Positions 25,601 to 34,200 of a stretch of DNA of 64,000 bases are shown piece after piece. The DNA lies in NCBI RefSeq assembly GCF_030867145.1, contig NC_134420.1, forward strand, positions 9,754,823 to 9,818,822, given 5' to 3'. Positions within the stretch are counted from its first letter, which is position 1, and every line of letters begins with the position of its first letter. Under the pieces are notes generated by a model. It made no database searches, was not told the origin of the DNA, and worked only from the letters and a program-made list of their open reading frames with translations. A program made the translations under genes and the position numbers. This stretch comes from Opisthocomus hoazin (taxonomy: Eukaryota > Chordata > Aves > Opisthocomiformes > Opisthocomidae).

Positions 25601-28600
25601 ATAAACACTGATAAACAGTGTATGTGGCAAGTAAGGCAAGTAAGTTACATAGCACAACTTGGAGAACAAATAAAACAGCATTGTGACCAGTGATGATTAA
25701 AATAATATAGTGAATGCTTATAACAGATTCGTTTTAACATGCTCTGGTCGGTGTTGCATTAAAAGGGGTAAGGGAGCTATTGGAGAGAGTCCAGCGGAGG
25801 GCTACGAAGATGGTGAGGGGACTGGAGCATCTCTCCTACGAGGAGAGGCTGAGGGAGCTGGGCTTGTTCAGCCTGAAGAAGAGAAGGCTGAGAGGGGACC
25901 TAATAAATGTTTATAAATATCTCAAGGATGGGTGCCAGGAGGATGGGGCCAAACTCTTTTCAGTGGTGCCCAGTGACAGGACAAGGGGCAATGGGCACAA
26001 ACTGAAGCACAGGAAGTTCCATCTGAACATGAGGAAGAACTTCTTCCCTCTGAGGGTGACAGAGCACTGGAACAGGCTGCCCAGGGAGGTTGTGGAGTCT
26101 CCTTCTCTGGAGATATTCAAGACCTTCCTGGACAAGGTCCTGTGCAGCCTACTGCAGGCAACCCTGCTTCAGCAGGAGGGTTGGACTAGATGACCCACAG
26201 AGGTCCCTTCCAACCCCGAACATTCTGTGATTCTGTGAGTCTGATAAGCGGCAAAAAGAGAGCCCTTCCATTGAGTCACGAGGTTCAGAGCAGACCCCCT
26301 TGTGTTCTAAACTCTCTCTCAGAGGAGAGTCTAGGTGCAGCTGGATCTACTCGTAGTCCCAGACTTGGTCAATGGTTTATATGTAAAGGGTTAAGTGTGT
26401 GGCCACTTATCAGATTCAACTTGCCTGTCACAGCCCCTCCAAGGACTTTCACTGAAACAGTTTCGTAAAATTGAAACAGTAGGTAATTTATTCAAGCGAC
26501 AGGTATCACAGATTCGGGATTGCTGTTGATAAATGCACTGTCTACAAAAATTTGAGCTCAAGGTAATAGTTTAGCGCTTTAGTTAACAATGTGTTCCTGG
26601 GGGTAAGTCTGACAGTCAGAGGCGCAGCTCTTACCAAAAAGGCGCCCCTTCTTGGGGGGGGAAGAGAGGTTCAGGCCTGTTGAACCGTCCATCAGGTAAA
26701 GCTCTCGCTTGGCTCCTCCTCCCAAAGAGAGTTTTCAAGTGCCAATTTTTATATGTTTGAAAATCTTTTAACGAGGTGGGACTAAGTCAATTATTATGTG
26801 TCGATTGGCTCTTGGCATGGAATGTTGTGTCGTCAGAAGCGGGACTCAGCAGTTTGACACGCCTATAGAGCGGGCATCTTGGTATGCGCTTCCGGGCCGT
26901 CTGTTCTTTATCCGAAGCAATCTCTGGCTGCATGGCCTGCGTCCCACAGATCACTGAGTTTAAAGTGATGGGCTATTCCCCCTTACTTCTGTCTGATAAG
27001 ATAAGCACAAGTCAGTTGCTCCCTTTGTTAACTCTCGGCTCTTGACGCCTGAGTCTGAGCATGTCTTCTGTCTTGCATTGGTAAGTCCAGTAAGGCCATC
27101 GATTACAGCCGGATCTGTCGTTATCTCAACCCTTTGAGCCCCACCTTGGGCACCAGAAAGGACTGTCATGATTTAACATCAGCCAGCAACTAAGCACCAT
27201 GCAGCCGCTCGCTCACCCCACACCGTGACCCCATCCCCCTTGGGATGGGAAGGAGAGTGGGGGGAAAAAAAATAGAGCTCGTGGGTTGAGATAAAGGCAG
27301 TTTAACAGGACAACAAAGGAAGATATAATAATAATAATAAAATTTTAAAAAAACAAACAAAAACAGAGCACACAACAAGTGAGGCACAATGCCATTGCTT
27401 ACCACCTGATGACCGATACCCAGCCCATCCCTGAGCAGCAGTCACTCAGCTCCCCCAGGTTATGTACTGAGCATGGCATCATACGGTGTAGAATATCCCT
27501 TTGGCCGGCTGGGGTCAGCTGTCCCGGCTGTGTCCCCTCCCAGCTTCCCATGCACCCCCTGCCTCCTCGCTAGTGGGGCCAGCATGAAAAGCTAGAAAGT
27601 CCTTGACTTGCTTAGCAACACATCAAAACATCAGTGCATTGTCAACACTATTATACTAAATCCCAAACACAGTGCTACACGAGCTACGAAGGAGAAAATT
27701 AACTCTACCCCAGCCAAAACCAGGATACTTGATAAACAGCCAATTTATCAGCAGTCTTGGTGGCTGGCCATTCTTGAGCTTTTCATGATATTTTTTCTCT
27801 ATGTGCTCTCTTTAAAGAACGCTTTGGAAAACTTTCCTGAACTGACAGTCATCACTCGGGATTCCAAGACAAAAAGTGGAGGAACGTCTGTGTCTAAGAT
27901 CAAAATGAATGGTAAAGCTTACAACAAGAAAACACTGAGGGTTTCTAAATCAACCACTAAATTAGCACAGGTGAGTGTTCAGAGGTTTTATTGCTGCCAC
28001 CATCTGACTTCTAATGTGATAAGCACATTTCTATAAAATACTGCTTCATATATTATGTTTTTTGGTAGATTTATCAAAACAGAAAATACTGAGTGAGGTG
28101 CTTTTTCTGTAGCAAAGGAAACAGCTTTTAAAGCAGTATATTAAATCATTGTTTTAACTCGTGTTAAACAGTTATATTCCAGTAGAGAGACAAAATATAA
28201 TAAATCATTTCATGATTTTTCCTCTAGTGAAGTTCTATGTTTAGACCCGAATGCTCTAATCCTCTGTATTTATACAGGAAGTCTTCTGTAGCAACTACTC
28301 AGGATTGCAGGAAGATGAAGTAGTAGTGTGCTGCTTCCCTCCCGCAGGCAGCAGTCGGTAGGTGTAGTTGGATGGGAAGGGAGAGGTGAGCTCTGCTGGT
28401 GTTGTGCTTCTCACCTGCTGTAGCATCCCAGACAGCAGAGCCCTGCTAGAGCCCCTTCTGCTTCTGTCACCCCCAGAGCAAGGACTGAGCTTCAGACCCT
28501 GTTTCTGCGTAGCAGGCAGCCTCCTGGACTGTTGCTGAAGCAGCAACGTTTTGCCTTCAACATTGCGGTTATGGTAAAATCACTGCGTAGCTCATAATGA

Positions 28601-30239
28601 GAACATTTTCTTAAACTCGCTGCAGAATCTCTAAACTAAATGATACAATAGCTTCCAGTTGAAAAATGAAAAATTAGTGTTCATACTGTAAAAACTGAGA
28701 TTAGCTAACACTTTTTAAAAATTCAGTTCTGTATTGCTCCTTTCCTCATTTCCAACTGCAGAATAAAGCTGTATATCTTAAGTTTAAAAAAAAGGTTTTA
28801 AAAAGTAACACGGCAAAGCTTGAAATGTACACATTGGTTATTTCCATGGTATTCCTAGGGAACGCTACAGATAGATTTTGCGAGGTACTGGCTCACATAG
28901 GCTTGCCTCCCAGCAGTAACCAGTGGCTAGACAAATGACCTGCACATATAGCCCACGCTCGTGTTTCTTGCCAAACTAACAGAAGTGTTAGATAAGTATA
29001 GATCAGCTCTTCTGAAGCACAAAGTGTATGCTTTTTTTGCAATGATACCCATTAATCTGGTAGGAAAATAGTTCAGCTTTGGTAATTTTTGCAGTGGTTC
29101 TTAAGAAGAGAGTTCTTGCCCGTTTTAGACTTGCAGGGCATTCAGGAGTATTGAAAGCATTCTCAGAGCTAATTTTGATAAAATAAAGTGGTAGGGAAAG
29201 TGGAGATAGGAGATAATTATGATGTAATATAAATTGTAGTGTACCAAAGTATGTCAAAGCAATTATTTGAATGAAGTGCTTCGTTTCTGAAGTGTTGAAA
29301 AAAAAAAATTGTTTACAGATGAAAACATTTGTCATATCTCTGTCTTGGATAATGACATGAATTTACCTGAAATAACTGTTCTTTTTGCAGGAGTTTACGG
29401 TAGATCCGGAAAAAATACAGTTGTATTCTTTGTATCACTCACTCCATCATTACAAATATCACATATATCTCACGTGTAAAGAAAAGGTAAGTACTGTTCT
29501 CATTGAAATACTTTTACATTCATTCAGGGGATTTATTGAGGGAATTGAGTCGAACTAGAGGGACTGTTCCTTGCCTCTTGGTAACTGAGTGTGAATTGTA
29601 CCCTACTATTTTAATTAGCTCTTCATGGCAAAGGAAGGGGTATGCTGAGAACATATGTTGCCCTTAAAGGGCATTTCTGCCCAGAAAATTGATACGAGGC
29701 TTACAAGGTTTGCATGAAATCAGTTTCCCTCAGGATACGTAAGCATTCTTCACTGTTAGCCAAAATAAAAGAAACAAATTTTATCAGTGTGTGTAACTCC
29801 TCAGATCTAGAAGCTACTTTTTTTGTCTTAGAATGCCCACTCCTGTATTTTTTTTGCAAATCCTCTGTGGAAATATTCCATTAGCAGAAATACGAGAGTT
29901 GAGCTCTGGCTCAGTTGTTAAGAAATGCGTTTGGGGGGACATTTTCACTTGTTTGTAAAGCTTAAAGATTTTCTTCCAAAGAAGTTTTTTACTTAACTGC
30001 AGAATATTATAAAAATAAAAATTCTGAAATACTGGCAGCCTGACCTGTATGTGTATGCATCTCTCTCTCTCTTCCCCTCCTTCTCTTTTTTAAAATAGAT
30101 TTCTTCTGTTCAGAAGAAGAGTGCAGATCTAGGACAGGAAGAAATTGTGCAGCTGTGCATGAAAAATCTAAAATGGGTGGAGGATCTTTTTGAAAAGTTT
30201 GGTGAACTTTTGAATCATGTCCAGCAGAAATGCTCATAA
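943..30239 (+). CDS. QSER1: QSER1, glutamine and serine rich protein 1 (partial at 5' end)
   Basis: Coding exons: 943-4635, 7475-7770, 9299-9415, 10017-10150, 12450-12661, 14252-14389, 15743-15840, 27818-27970, 29391-29486, 30099-30239 (stop TAA 30237-30239). All introns are GT-AG and phase is kept throughout, giving about 1,691 residues here against roughly 1,735 for human QSER1, so only the short N-terminal exon(s) lie outside the window. The N-terminal two thirds is a low-complexity Ser/Gln-rich region; basic stretches near 4030-4150 and a KKRKK motif in exon 12450-12661 look like nuclear localisation signals; the C-terminal exons form the DUF4211 region shared with PRR12. In mammals QSER1 is a nuclear chromatin protein reported to act with TET1 to keep developmental promoters free of de novo DNA methylation; that role is transferred by homology. 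The 15841-27817 intron is swollen by an antisense retrovirus. Confidence 0.96.
1848..2243 (+). repeat. QSER1: degenerate 17-residue coding repeats in QSER1
   Basis: Several 51-base units lie end to end in frame. The clearest are 1848-1898, 1899-1949, 2091-2141, 2142-2192 and 2193-2243; the middle of the array (1950-2090) holds diverged or shortened units. Each unit has the pattern (S/P)xVSxSxxxxSSxxxxL: for example 2091-2141 reads [17 protein letters not shown] and 2142-2192 reads [17 protein letters not shown]. This is direct reading of the translation; no functional claim is made. Confidence 0.75.
4636..7474. other. QSER1 intron with 3'UTR-like sequence
   Basis: AT-rich intron of 2.8 kb with no independent gene. 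A canonical AATAAA lies at 6604-6609, downstream of the in-frame stop that ends at 4685 when the donor is not used, so the intron could serve as the 3' UTR of a shortened QSER1 transcript. This is inference. Confidence 0.6.
7475..7770 (+). CDS. QSER1: QSER1 exon with polyalanine stretch
   Basis: Acceptor TTCTTCAG|AAGCTG, donor AAG|GTAATC. The 296-base exon completes the split Glu codon and reads [18 protein letters not shown], a short Ala-rich run from GCT/GCC triplets, then an acidic segment ending IEDIETLK. Reading through the donor gives a stop at 7900-7902. Confidence 0.93.
7771..9298. other. QSER1 intron
   Basis: AT-rich intron. An AATAAA at 8001-8006 follows the read-through stop at 7900-7902 by about 100 bases. 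Poly-T runs near 8099-8112 and 8190-8201. No gene or clear repeat is seen. Confidence 0.65.
9299..10150 (+). CDS. QSER1: QSER1 exons at the PRR12-like conserved region
   Basis: Two exons, 9299-9415 (39 codons, starts [20 protein letters not shown]) and 10017-10150 (starts [19 protein letters not shown]), separated by a 601-base AT-rich intron without features. Donors are AGT|GTGAGT and AAG|GTATTT. The second exon contains a run of ten A residues (10040-10049) coding for lysines. These exons begin the conserved C-terminal part of the protein. Confidence 0.94.
10151..12449. other. QSER1 intron
   Basis: 2.3 kb AT-rich intron. It holds an 18-base near-perfect tandem repeat at 10313-10348 (one mismatch) and a poly-T run at about 11371-11388. 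No gene or transposable element is recognised. Confidence 0.65.
12450..12661 (+). CDS. QSER1: QSER1 Pro/Lys-rich exon with NLS-like motif
   Basis: Starts after CATGTTGCAG and ends before GTGAGTG. Translation is rich in Pro, Lys and Ser and includes [13 protein letters not shown], which fits a monopartite nuclear localisation signal, followed by an acidic Ser-rich tail ([14 protein letters not shown]). Phase joins upstream AG to G (Arg) and downstream G to AG (Glu). Confidence 0.93.
12662..14251. other. QSER1 intron, no gene seen
   Basis: 1.6 kb AT-rich intron with a T-rich acceptor tract ending at 14251. Open frames on both strands here (for example around 13081-13446) are short, lack splice-consistent edges and resemble no family I know. 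Confidence 0.6.
14252..15840 (+). CDS. QSER1: QSER1 exons of the DUF4211 region (first part)
   Basis: Exons 14252-14389 (reads [20 protein letters not shown]...) and 15743-15840 (reads [19 protein letters not shown]...), with a 1.35 kb AT-rich intron containing nothing recognised. Donors are ACG|GTACAG and AAG|GTATTC. Together with 27818-27970 they encode the helical, strongly conserved C-terminal region I associate with DUF4211 (QSER1/PRR12). Domain assignment is from memory of the family, not from a search. Confidence 0.93.
15841..19353. other. QSER1 large intron, left part
   Basis: AT-rich intronic DNA between the 15840 donor and the retroviral insertion. It contains a pure run of 22 C at 16834-16855. 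Short overlapping open frames at 16200-16600 on both strands resemble nothing I know. No other feature was found. Confidence 0.65.
16834..16855. repeat. poly-C tract of 22 bases
   Basis: An uninterrupted C homopolymer in the QSER1 intron, flanked by CTTGTAAAGATCCCTT and AGCCCGTTCC. Such runs vary in length between individuals, and assembly error here is possible. Confidence 0.9.
19354..19632 (-). repeat. truncated 3' LTR of the retrovirus
   Basis: It aligns by eye with 27164-27490: shared landmarks are TGTCATG, AACTAAGCACCATGCAGCC, GGGTTGAGA, GGCAGTTTAA and GGTTATGTACTGAGCATG. The similarity stops at about 19632, where sequence of the integrase gene begins, so roughly the other half of this LTR is missing. 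Confidence 0.85.
19632..19875 (-). pseudogene. retroviral integrase core fragment
   Basis: On the minus strand an open segment starting near 19859 (first residues [19 protein letters not shown]) resembles the catalytic core of a retroviral integrase, including the Trp-Gln-Leu-Asp stretch expected around the first catalytic Asp. It is cut at the left by direct fusion to LTR sequence and at the right by CR1 sequence, so the remaining catalytic residues and both flanking domains are absent. A non-functional fragment of an old endogenous virus. Confidence 0.75.
19885..22548 (+). mobile_element. CR1 LINE, 5'- and 3'-truncated, inside the retrovirus
   Basis: About 2.66 kb of CR1 ORF2. In order: endonuclease core (AITETW at about 19925-19942; [10 protein letters not shown] starting at 20227, where this motif normally has Asn in place of Ser, so a catalytic position is changed), reverse transcriptase blocks at 21075-21434 and 21441-21755, the catalytic FADD box at 21773-21784, and the C-terminal part at 21716-22522. 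The frame is broken repeatedly (stops near 20766, 21057 and 21434; frame shift near 21700), so it is dead. It stops at about 22548 after GGGGGAGTTGGA, short of the usual CR1 3' tail. Confidence 0.92.
22549..22983 (-). pseudogene. retroviral reverse transcriptase fragment
   Basis: The minus-strand frame beginning at 22983 contains [13 protein letters not shown] and [13 protein letters not shown], landmarks of retroviral reverse transcriptase blocks 1-5. The YxDD catalytic box is broken: on the minus strand the Tyr position reads TAA (22639-22637), followed by Ile-Asp-Asp. The frame of the downstream part also shifts. Sequence continues to about 22549 and then meets the end of the CR1 element; RNase H and the N-terminal part of integrase are missing. 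Confidence 0.85.
22973..23566 (-). pseudogene. retroviral protease / start of reverse transcriptase remnant
   Basis: A 197-codon open frame on the minus strand. [12 protein letters not shown] near its N-terminus sits where an aspartic protease has its Asp-Thr/Ser-Gly triad; here Gly is replaced by Ser, so the protease would be inactive. [13 protein letters not shown] fits the C-terminal part of the protease, and the end ([13 protein letters not shown]...PFNSPIWPV) is the start of reverse transcriptase. A 14-base unit (GGCCATATGGGACT) is tandemly duplicated at 22978-23005. Confidence 0.8.
23567..24036 (-). pseudogene. gag-pro junction remnant of the retrovirus
   Basis: The minus-strand frame 23829-23482 carries basic, Arg-rich sequence ([12 protein letters not shown]) expected between gag and protease and overlaps the protease frame out of phase. 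The rest is degraded retroviral DNA with no intact frame. Confidence 0.5.
24037..25336 (-). pseudogene. retroviral gag remnant
   Basis: Two degraded minus-strand blocks. The first (25336-25001) ends in a Pro/Thr/Ala-rich stretch built from 30-base repeats (25088-25207) and loses frame within them. The second (24612-24037, 191 codons) contains a leucine/glutamine-rich coiled-coil-like segment ([15 protein letters not shown]) and resembles the gag region of avian ERVL-like elements. The two are out of frame with each other and no zinc knuckle survives. Confidence 0.7.
25088..25207 (-). repeat. four ~30-base tandem repeats in the gag remnant
   Basis: Four units on + each start CAGTG and end near AGCC/AACC/AGCTG, for example CAGTGCTTGTCGCCGGG at 25088. 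On the minus strand each unit encodes about ten residues rich in Thr, Pro and Ala. One unit is a base short, which breaks the frame. Confidence 0.7.
25337..25768 (-). other. retroviral leader / gag-upstream region
   Basis: Sequence between the gag block and the nested CR1. A minus-strand open frame (25681-25406) has hydrophobic residues but resembles no protein I can name. It is treated as part of the provirus leader because it lies between recognisable provirus parts. Confidence 0.45.
25769..26241 (+). mobile_element. CR1 LINE 3' end inside the retrovirus
   Basis: A 5'-truncated CR1 with an intact 3' end. It encodes the reverse transcriptase C-terminal segment ([20 protein letters not shown]), then the 3' UTR with GGTTGGACTAGATGACCC and GGTCCCTTCCAACCCC, and ends in the tail ATTCTGTGATTCTGTGAG. 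The frame 25780-26193 is open, suggesting it is younger than the larger CR1 next to it. Confidence 0.93.
26242..26985 (-). mobile_element. LTR-like block (unrelated to the flanking provirus LTRs)
   Basis: On the minus strand there is a CCAAT box (ATTGG on + at 26804-26808), a TATA box about 52 bases downstream (TATAAAAAT, + 26745-26753) and an AATAAA signal about 255 bases further (+ 26487-26492): an LTR promoter-to-polyA layout. The right edge is uncertain because provirus leader must resume before the primer-binding site at about 27138. It abuts the tail of the CR1 at 26241. It is not similar to the 27164-27727 LTR. Confidence 0.5.
27138..27155 (-). other. retroviral primer binding site
   Basis: Eight bases inside the LTR edge the minus strand reads TGGTGCCCAAGGTGGGGC. 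It starts with TGG as expected for pairing to a tRNA CCA end, and roughly fits a tRNA-Leu type site with mismatches; the exact tRNA is not certain. Confidence 0.55.
27164..27727 (-). repeat. 5' LTR of the retrovirus
   Basis: A 564-base LTR. On the minus strand it starts near 27727 with sequence related to the conserved GGTTTTGGCTGGG start of a very common avian LTR and ends CATGACA at 27164. It includes an A-rich variable stretch (about 27320-27365) with ATA/ATAAT units. The 19354-19632 copy matches its inner half. Confidence 0.85.
27818..27970 (+). CDS. QSER1: QSER1 exon of the DUF4211 region (second part)
   Basis: A 51-codon exon after the 12 kb intron: acceptor CTCTTTAAAG|AACGCT, donor CAG|GTGAGT. 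It reads [17 protein letters not shown] and then a Gly/Ser/Lys-rich segment. It lies only 90 bases from the end of the retroviral LTR, so the insertion is close to the splice acceptor and its branch-point region. Confidence 0.94.
27971..29390. other. QSER1 intron
   Basis: 1.4 kb intron, AT-rich except for a GC-richer patch at 28290-28560 that I cannot assign. No gene recognised. Confidence 0.6.
29391..30239 (+). CDS. QSER1: QSER1 last two coding exons
   Basis: Exon 29391-29486 ([21 protein letters not shown]...) and terminal exon 30099-30239 ([20 protein letters not shown]... ending QQKCS, stop 30237-30239). The intron between them is 612 bases and has a CT-repeat tract at about 30059-30072 before the acceptor AATAG. 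The C-terminus is helical and conserved in the family. Confidence 0.94.
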
Positions 30240-31270
30240 CAAAAGCGTATCCCAAATCTCACAGTTTTCTGCGGCACTAACCTGATGGAAGAGAAAGCTT
30301 GGAGAGAGGCTCTGATTTCTTTTACAATGCCAGACTGCGTTCTTGTTCGTAGCCATTTTTATTTCTCTTTATGGAACTTTGTGCCTTGGCTCTTGCTGAG
30401 GAAAAGTCATGCTGCCAAGGAAATCAGTCCTTTGGAGATGGAACTAAGCGTAAACCTAACCACATTTTTAACCTGAAGAATTATTTTCTATTTTGTAAAC
30501 TATTGGATGACTTAGTTTTATTTTCAGAAATGTTTTTGACAAGTGATAAAGCATGCACTACATATACTTTTTTCTTTATTGCTAAAAAGATAACAACACT
30601 TAAAATACTACAGATTTTTCCATCCCTGATTAAGCGACAGCAACGTCGGCGTGGGGGTAAACTAGTTTTTACATGTCTGGCCGCCAAATTTAGAGTTTTG
30701 TACATTTTGTGAACAGAGCCGGAGTGACATCAGTTTCTGCATACGTATATTGCCATCATAAAATCCAGAAATGTCATTATGCTTTATGGACTCCTTTTAC
30801 TATTGTCATGTTCAGGAGACTGAACATGGAGTTGGTGCAATCCTATGACTGCTTTTTGTGTCAAATTATATTGTAATGAAAGACAATGACCTTAACTATT
30901 TTCCCTGTTTTGAAGAAAAAAAATATTTTCCTTTATACTGTGGTTTTTTTTCTTTTGGGAAAAAAATTTCAATTGTACATTTTATCTCACTAATAGTTGT
31001 ATTTTTCACAGAGAAAATATTGTGGTTAAAATTGTTTCATGTATCTTTGTAATACACTTTCCATTGTTTTCAGTAAATCCTGTTCATTTATATGTTGATT
31101 TCATATTGTAAACTATATATCTCGAGGTAACCCTTTTGTTTATACAGGTTTGCTTCAGTGTTAACCAGAATAATGCATACTAGACTAGTTTTGCTTTAAG
31201 TGTAGTTGTGTTAGACACTGCAGTTATTTTCTGATACGTGAAAATAAATTTCTTACTAAACTAGCACTTG
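30240..31270 (+). other. QSER1: QSER1 3' UTR (probable)
   Basis: AT-rich sequence after the stop with no conserved open frame. The first canonical AATAAA is at 31243-31248, giving a 3' UTR of about 1 kb. Further AATAAA motifs downstream (for example near 35172) could extend it. Confidence 0.6.
31243..31248 (+). promoter_or_regulatory. QSER1: candidate QSER1 polyadenylation signal
   Basis: First AATAAA after the QSER1 stop codon. Use is inferred from position only. Confidence 0.5.
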
Positions 31271-34200
31271 ATTAACTGAGAGTTTAAATGAAGAGCTACT
31301 ACACTTTATCTTCGTCAACAAAGATTGATGATTGAATAGACTATATGCAGTGTTAAACACAGCTTACATAATTGTTTGTAGAACTGGCAGTTGCAGAGCT
31401 GTTCTCTTTTTGGTGCCTTTCAAGTCTTCAGACATCTTTGTAGCTTTTTTCCCCTCCAGTTTGTTAACAGTTAGTAGTGCCACTAGTCACACTCAGACAA
31501 TGAATGTAATGGGCTCTAATCAGGAGAACATTTTCTTTAAATTTGCCAACAGAATGCCTTACCGAGTCAATACTCTCCTGGCATCCTAAAAAAAGTCATG
31601 TTGTTTTTTTTTTTCAGATAATGTAGAAAAAAAATTCATTCCTTTGTCCTTCCACTGCCACTTAGTGCCTTAATTTCAGCCAAGAAAGCAGGGTTCACTA
31701 TTCATTGGCCAAATGGAATAATGTTCATTGCCATGCGAGCTTTTTTCCCGTTATCTGTTTTGATCCTATTTAGTTGTTAAATATTCATTAGACCTTAGAA
31801 CTATAAAGAGTTTAATGAATAGATGTGAACATGAGATGATTTGATCTTGAGTAACCAAATAGGGGTTTGAATATTAAAGTATGTACAGAATTTTAGCTGA
31901 TTAGTTTTAGAACCTTGTAGGATGTTTACCATATTTCCAAAGCTTTTCATCTTTTAAAAGCAATAATTCTCCTTTACAATTTTTATGCAGACTACAGTGA
32001 ACAGAAATGGGTGCGTGCCCTTGCCTTTTTTAAAGCCTCTTCGTAGTGGTTTTGCTTTAAAAAGGGAGGTCACTCATGTTAATAGATGCGTTGTGCTACT
32101 GCTATAGCTACTATAATCCAGGAGAGCGAGATGGATGTGGGTTTAGGAAGAATGTGCAGATTGCAGGAGCAATCATGAAGCTGATTCATTTTCCCAGTGA
32201 AAAGAAGGGCAGCCACAGGGTTGAAGAGTTGCTGTTGTTTCAGCCGTACCGTGTTGAATCTGGCAGGAGCCAGAGTTTAGGTGGTGAAATCAAACAGCAA
32301 AGTTACCAGCATTGGTAGCAGTCAGCTATAACTATTTTACTGTAAATATGCACACGGGAGATGTAGTAGAAATGTGCCTGGTATACTCTTTAATCGATAG
32401 TGGGGGTTCCCAAATTTCCTTAGTGTGTTCCCGTACTGGTGGGGGTGGTTGGCAGTGTGTGTAGGTTCGTGAGAGGTATTCACTTGCCCGGGCAGTGTTC
32501 TGTTGTCACATTACAGTGATACACGCAGCACAGTTTGGGAATTTCTAATCTGTAGTTTGAAAAATGAGTAGGGTGCGGACTGAGGGAACAATCAGAATGG
32601 CTCCTTGATGGTATAGTAAAGAACTCGTCAGACTTTGTGTCTCACACCTCCCTTCCTAATATGACTATGAAGCAACTAATTGAGAGGTCTCTGTGCTTTC
32701 TAAATGATTTCTATACTGCTGCTGTGTACTTACTCTAGATATCTGAATCTAGAAGTAGCTTTAGGAAGCTACTTGTTTTAATCCAAGTCCTTAGAAGCTG
32801 AAAGAAGAAAGGAGAGGCTTTTGGAGTAGCTTGTCCCTGTTTAAAAAGAAGGTAATTTTAGCAACAACCATTTAAAAAAAACCAAGCGAAAAACTGGCCA
32901 GGATGCTCTGCACTGCCATAGAAGGTGACCTGGCTTATTTTTGGCTGTTTTATTCCCAAGGCCAGTTAAACAAGCACTGTGCCTGTAGAAGACAGGAAAA
33001 ACCTGTCTTGAATAAAAGTAACTACCCCAGGCTATTAAAGATTGATGTAATGGAGCTTCCATCTTTGTCTTGAGCTGCAAAAATGGTGGCTGGATTATTA
33101 ATTTACCCAATCAGAATAAGTAAAAACATGGATCTCTCAAGTGTGTTGAAGGATCATAAATCAAATTAAAGCTTTGATAGTGGGATTGAAGAGGTTTTTT
33201 ATACTGAAGCAAACTTAGAAAACAGTCAATGTACAAATTATTTTTTTGCACAAATACTTTGCTTTGTTCTGTTGCATTTTAGATAATTCTGCACCCACAC
33301 CTCAATTTTTTTTTTTTCTTGAAGTAATAATGAGGTCTTCATCCTTTAACATCTGACAGTGGAAATTGAGCACTCATTTGACTGCAAGAGAAGATGCACT
33401 AGGAAGGAACAAAACCCTCCTTAGTCTATGAATTAACAAAAGAGAAATTAAACTAATTGCATGATGAATTATTTGGGTTTTAATTTCACTATTTTTTTCT
33501 TTAGTATGGCATCCCTGTTTACATTGGATTTATTTTTACTGAAATACAGTATTTCTCTGAAAGGCAGGTTTTCTTTGAGATGCTGCTTCCAAAGTTTTGC
33601 TAGCAAAAAATCAGAGACAAAATTGGATTGAGAAACTGTTTCTGAAAATGGCTAAGGACTTTAGGGTCTTTTGAATTTCTAAGGCATGTATTGTATTCAT
33701 ATATTGTCAGAATGAAATACTACTTTTTGAAGAGTCAGATCTTACAGGCTGTCTTCCAAGTAAATGATTTCCATGGGGAAATATATTTTAAATATTATTT
33801 AAATATTTACTACTATTTAAAACAATTTTAAAACAGAAAAGCTAATACTATGGTCACGAAATGTCGGTGTGTCATCAACCATTTCTTATTTCGTTGCCAA
33901 CACTTGGCATTTGGTCTCTCTTACCCTGTTACATACGTGTGCATTACAGAATGCACATCCTGCCATATCTTATTGTTTAAGCTAATATTAACATGTCATT
34001 GGTAACAAATGCATGTTTTTCTGCATATCTCCTCTACATATGGCAAAAATGAAACTAGGGCTAATTTGAAGACACTTTATGCGTTCTTAGTCTAGATTTT
34101 CAGGTGGTCCGTAATACAATGTATGGAAATGTGAAAAAGGACAGTTTTGTACCATTCATGATGTTATTAATTAAACCCATTAAAGTGAAAACACTTTTTA

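Larger units (their letters stand above)
19354..27727 (-). mobile_element. decayed ERVL-like endogenous retrovirus, antisense to QSER1
   Basis: Read on the minus strand the order is: LTR (27727-27164), tRNA primer-binding-like site (about 27155-27138), leader, gag remnants (25336-24037), protease and reverse transcriptase remnants (23566-22549), integrase remnant (about 19875-19632), and the end of the second LTR (19632-19354). The inner edges of both LTR copies show TGTCATG on + (CATGACA on -), and the two copies match over about 280 bases. Two CR1 pieces (19885-22548 and 25769-26241) and an LTR-like block (about 26242-26985) lie inside. No intact viral gene survives: there are stops, frameshifts and deletions throughout. 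No matching target-site duplication was found at the outer ends (TTTTT versus CTTGA). Family assignment by resemblance; ERVL/ERV3 class is likely, not proven. Confidence 0.85.

Noticed and set aside
19349-27732. Target-site duplication around the provirus
   Set aside because: The five bases outside each end (TTTTT and CTTGA) do not match, so none is claimed.
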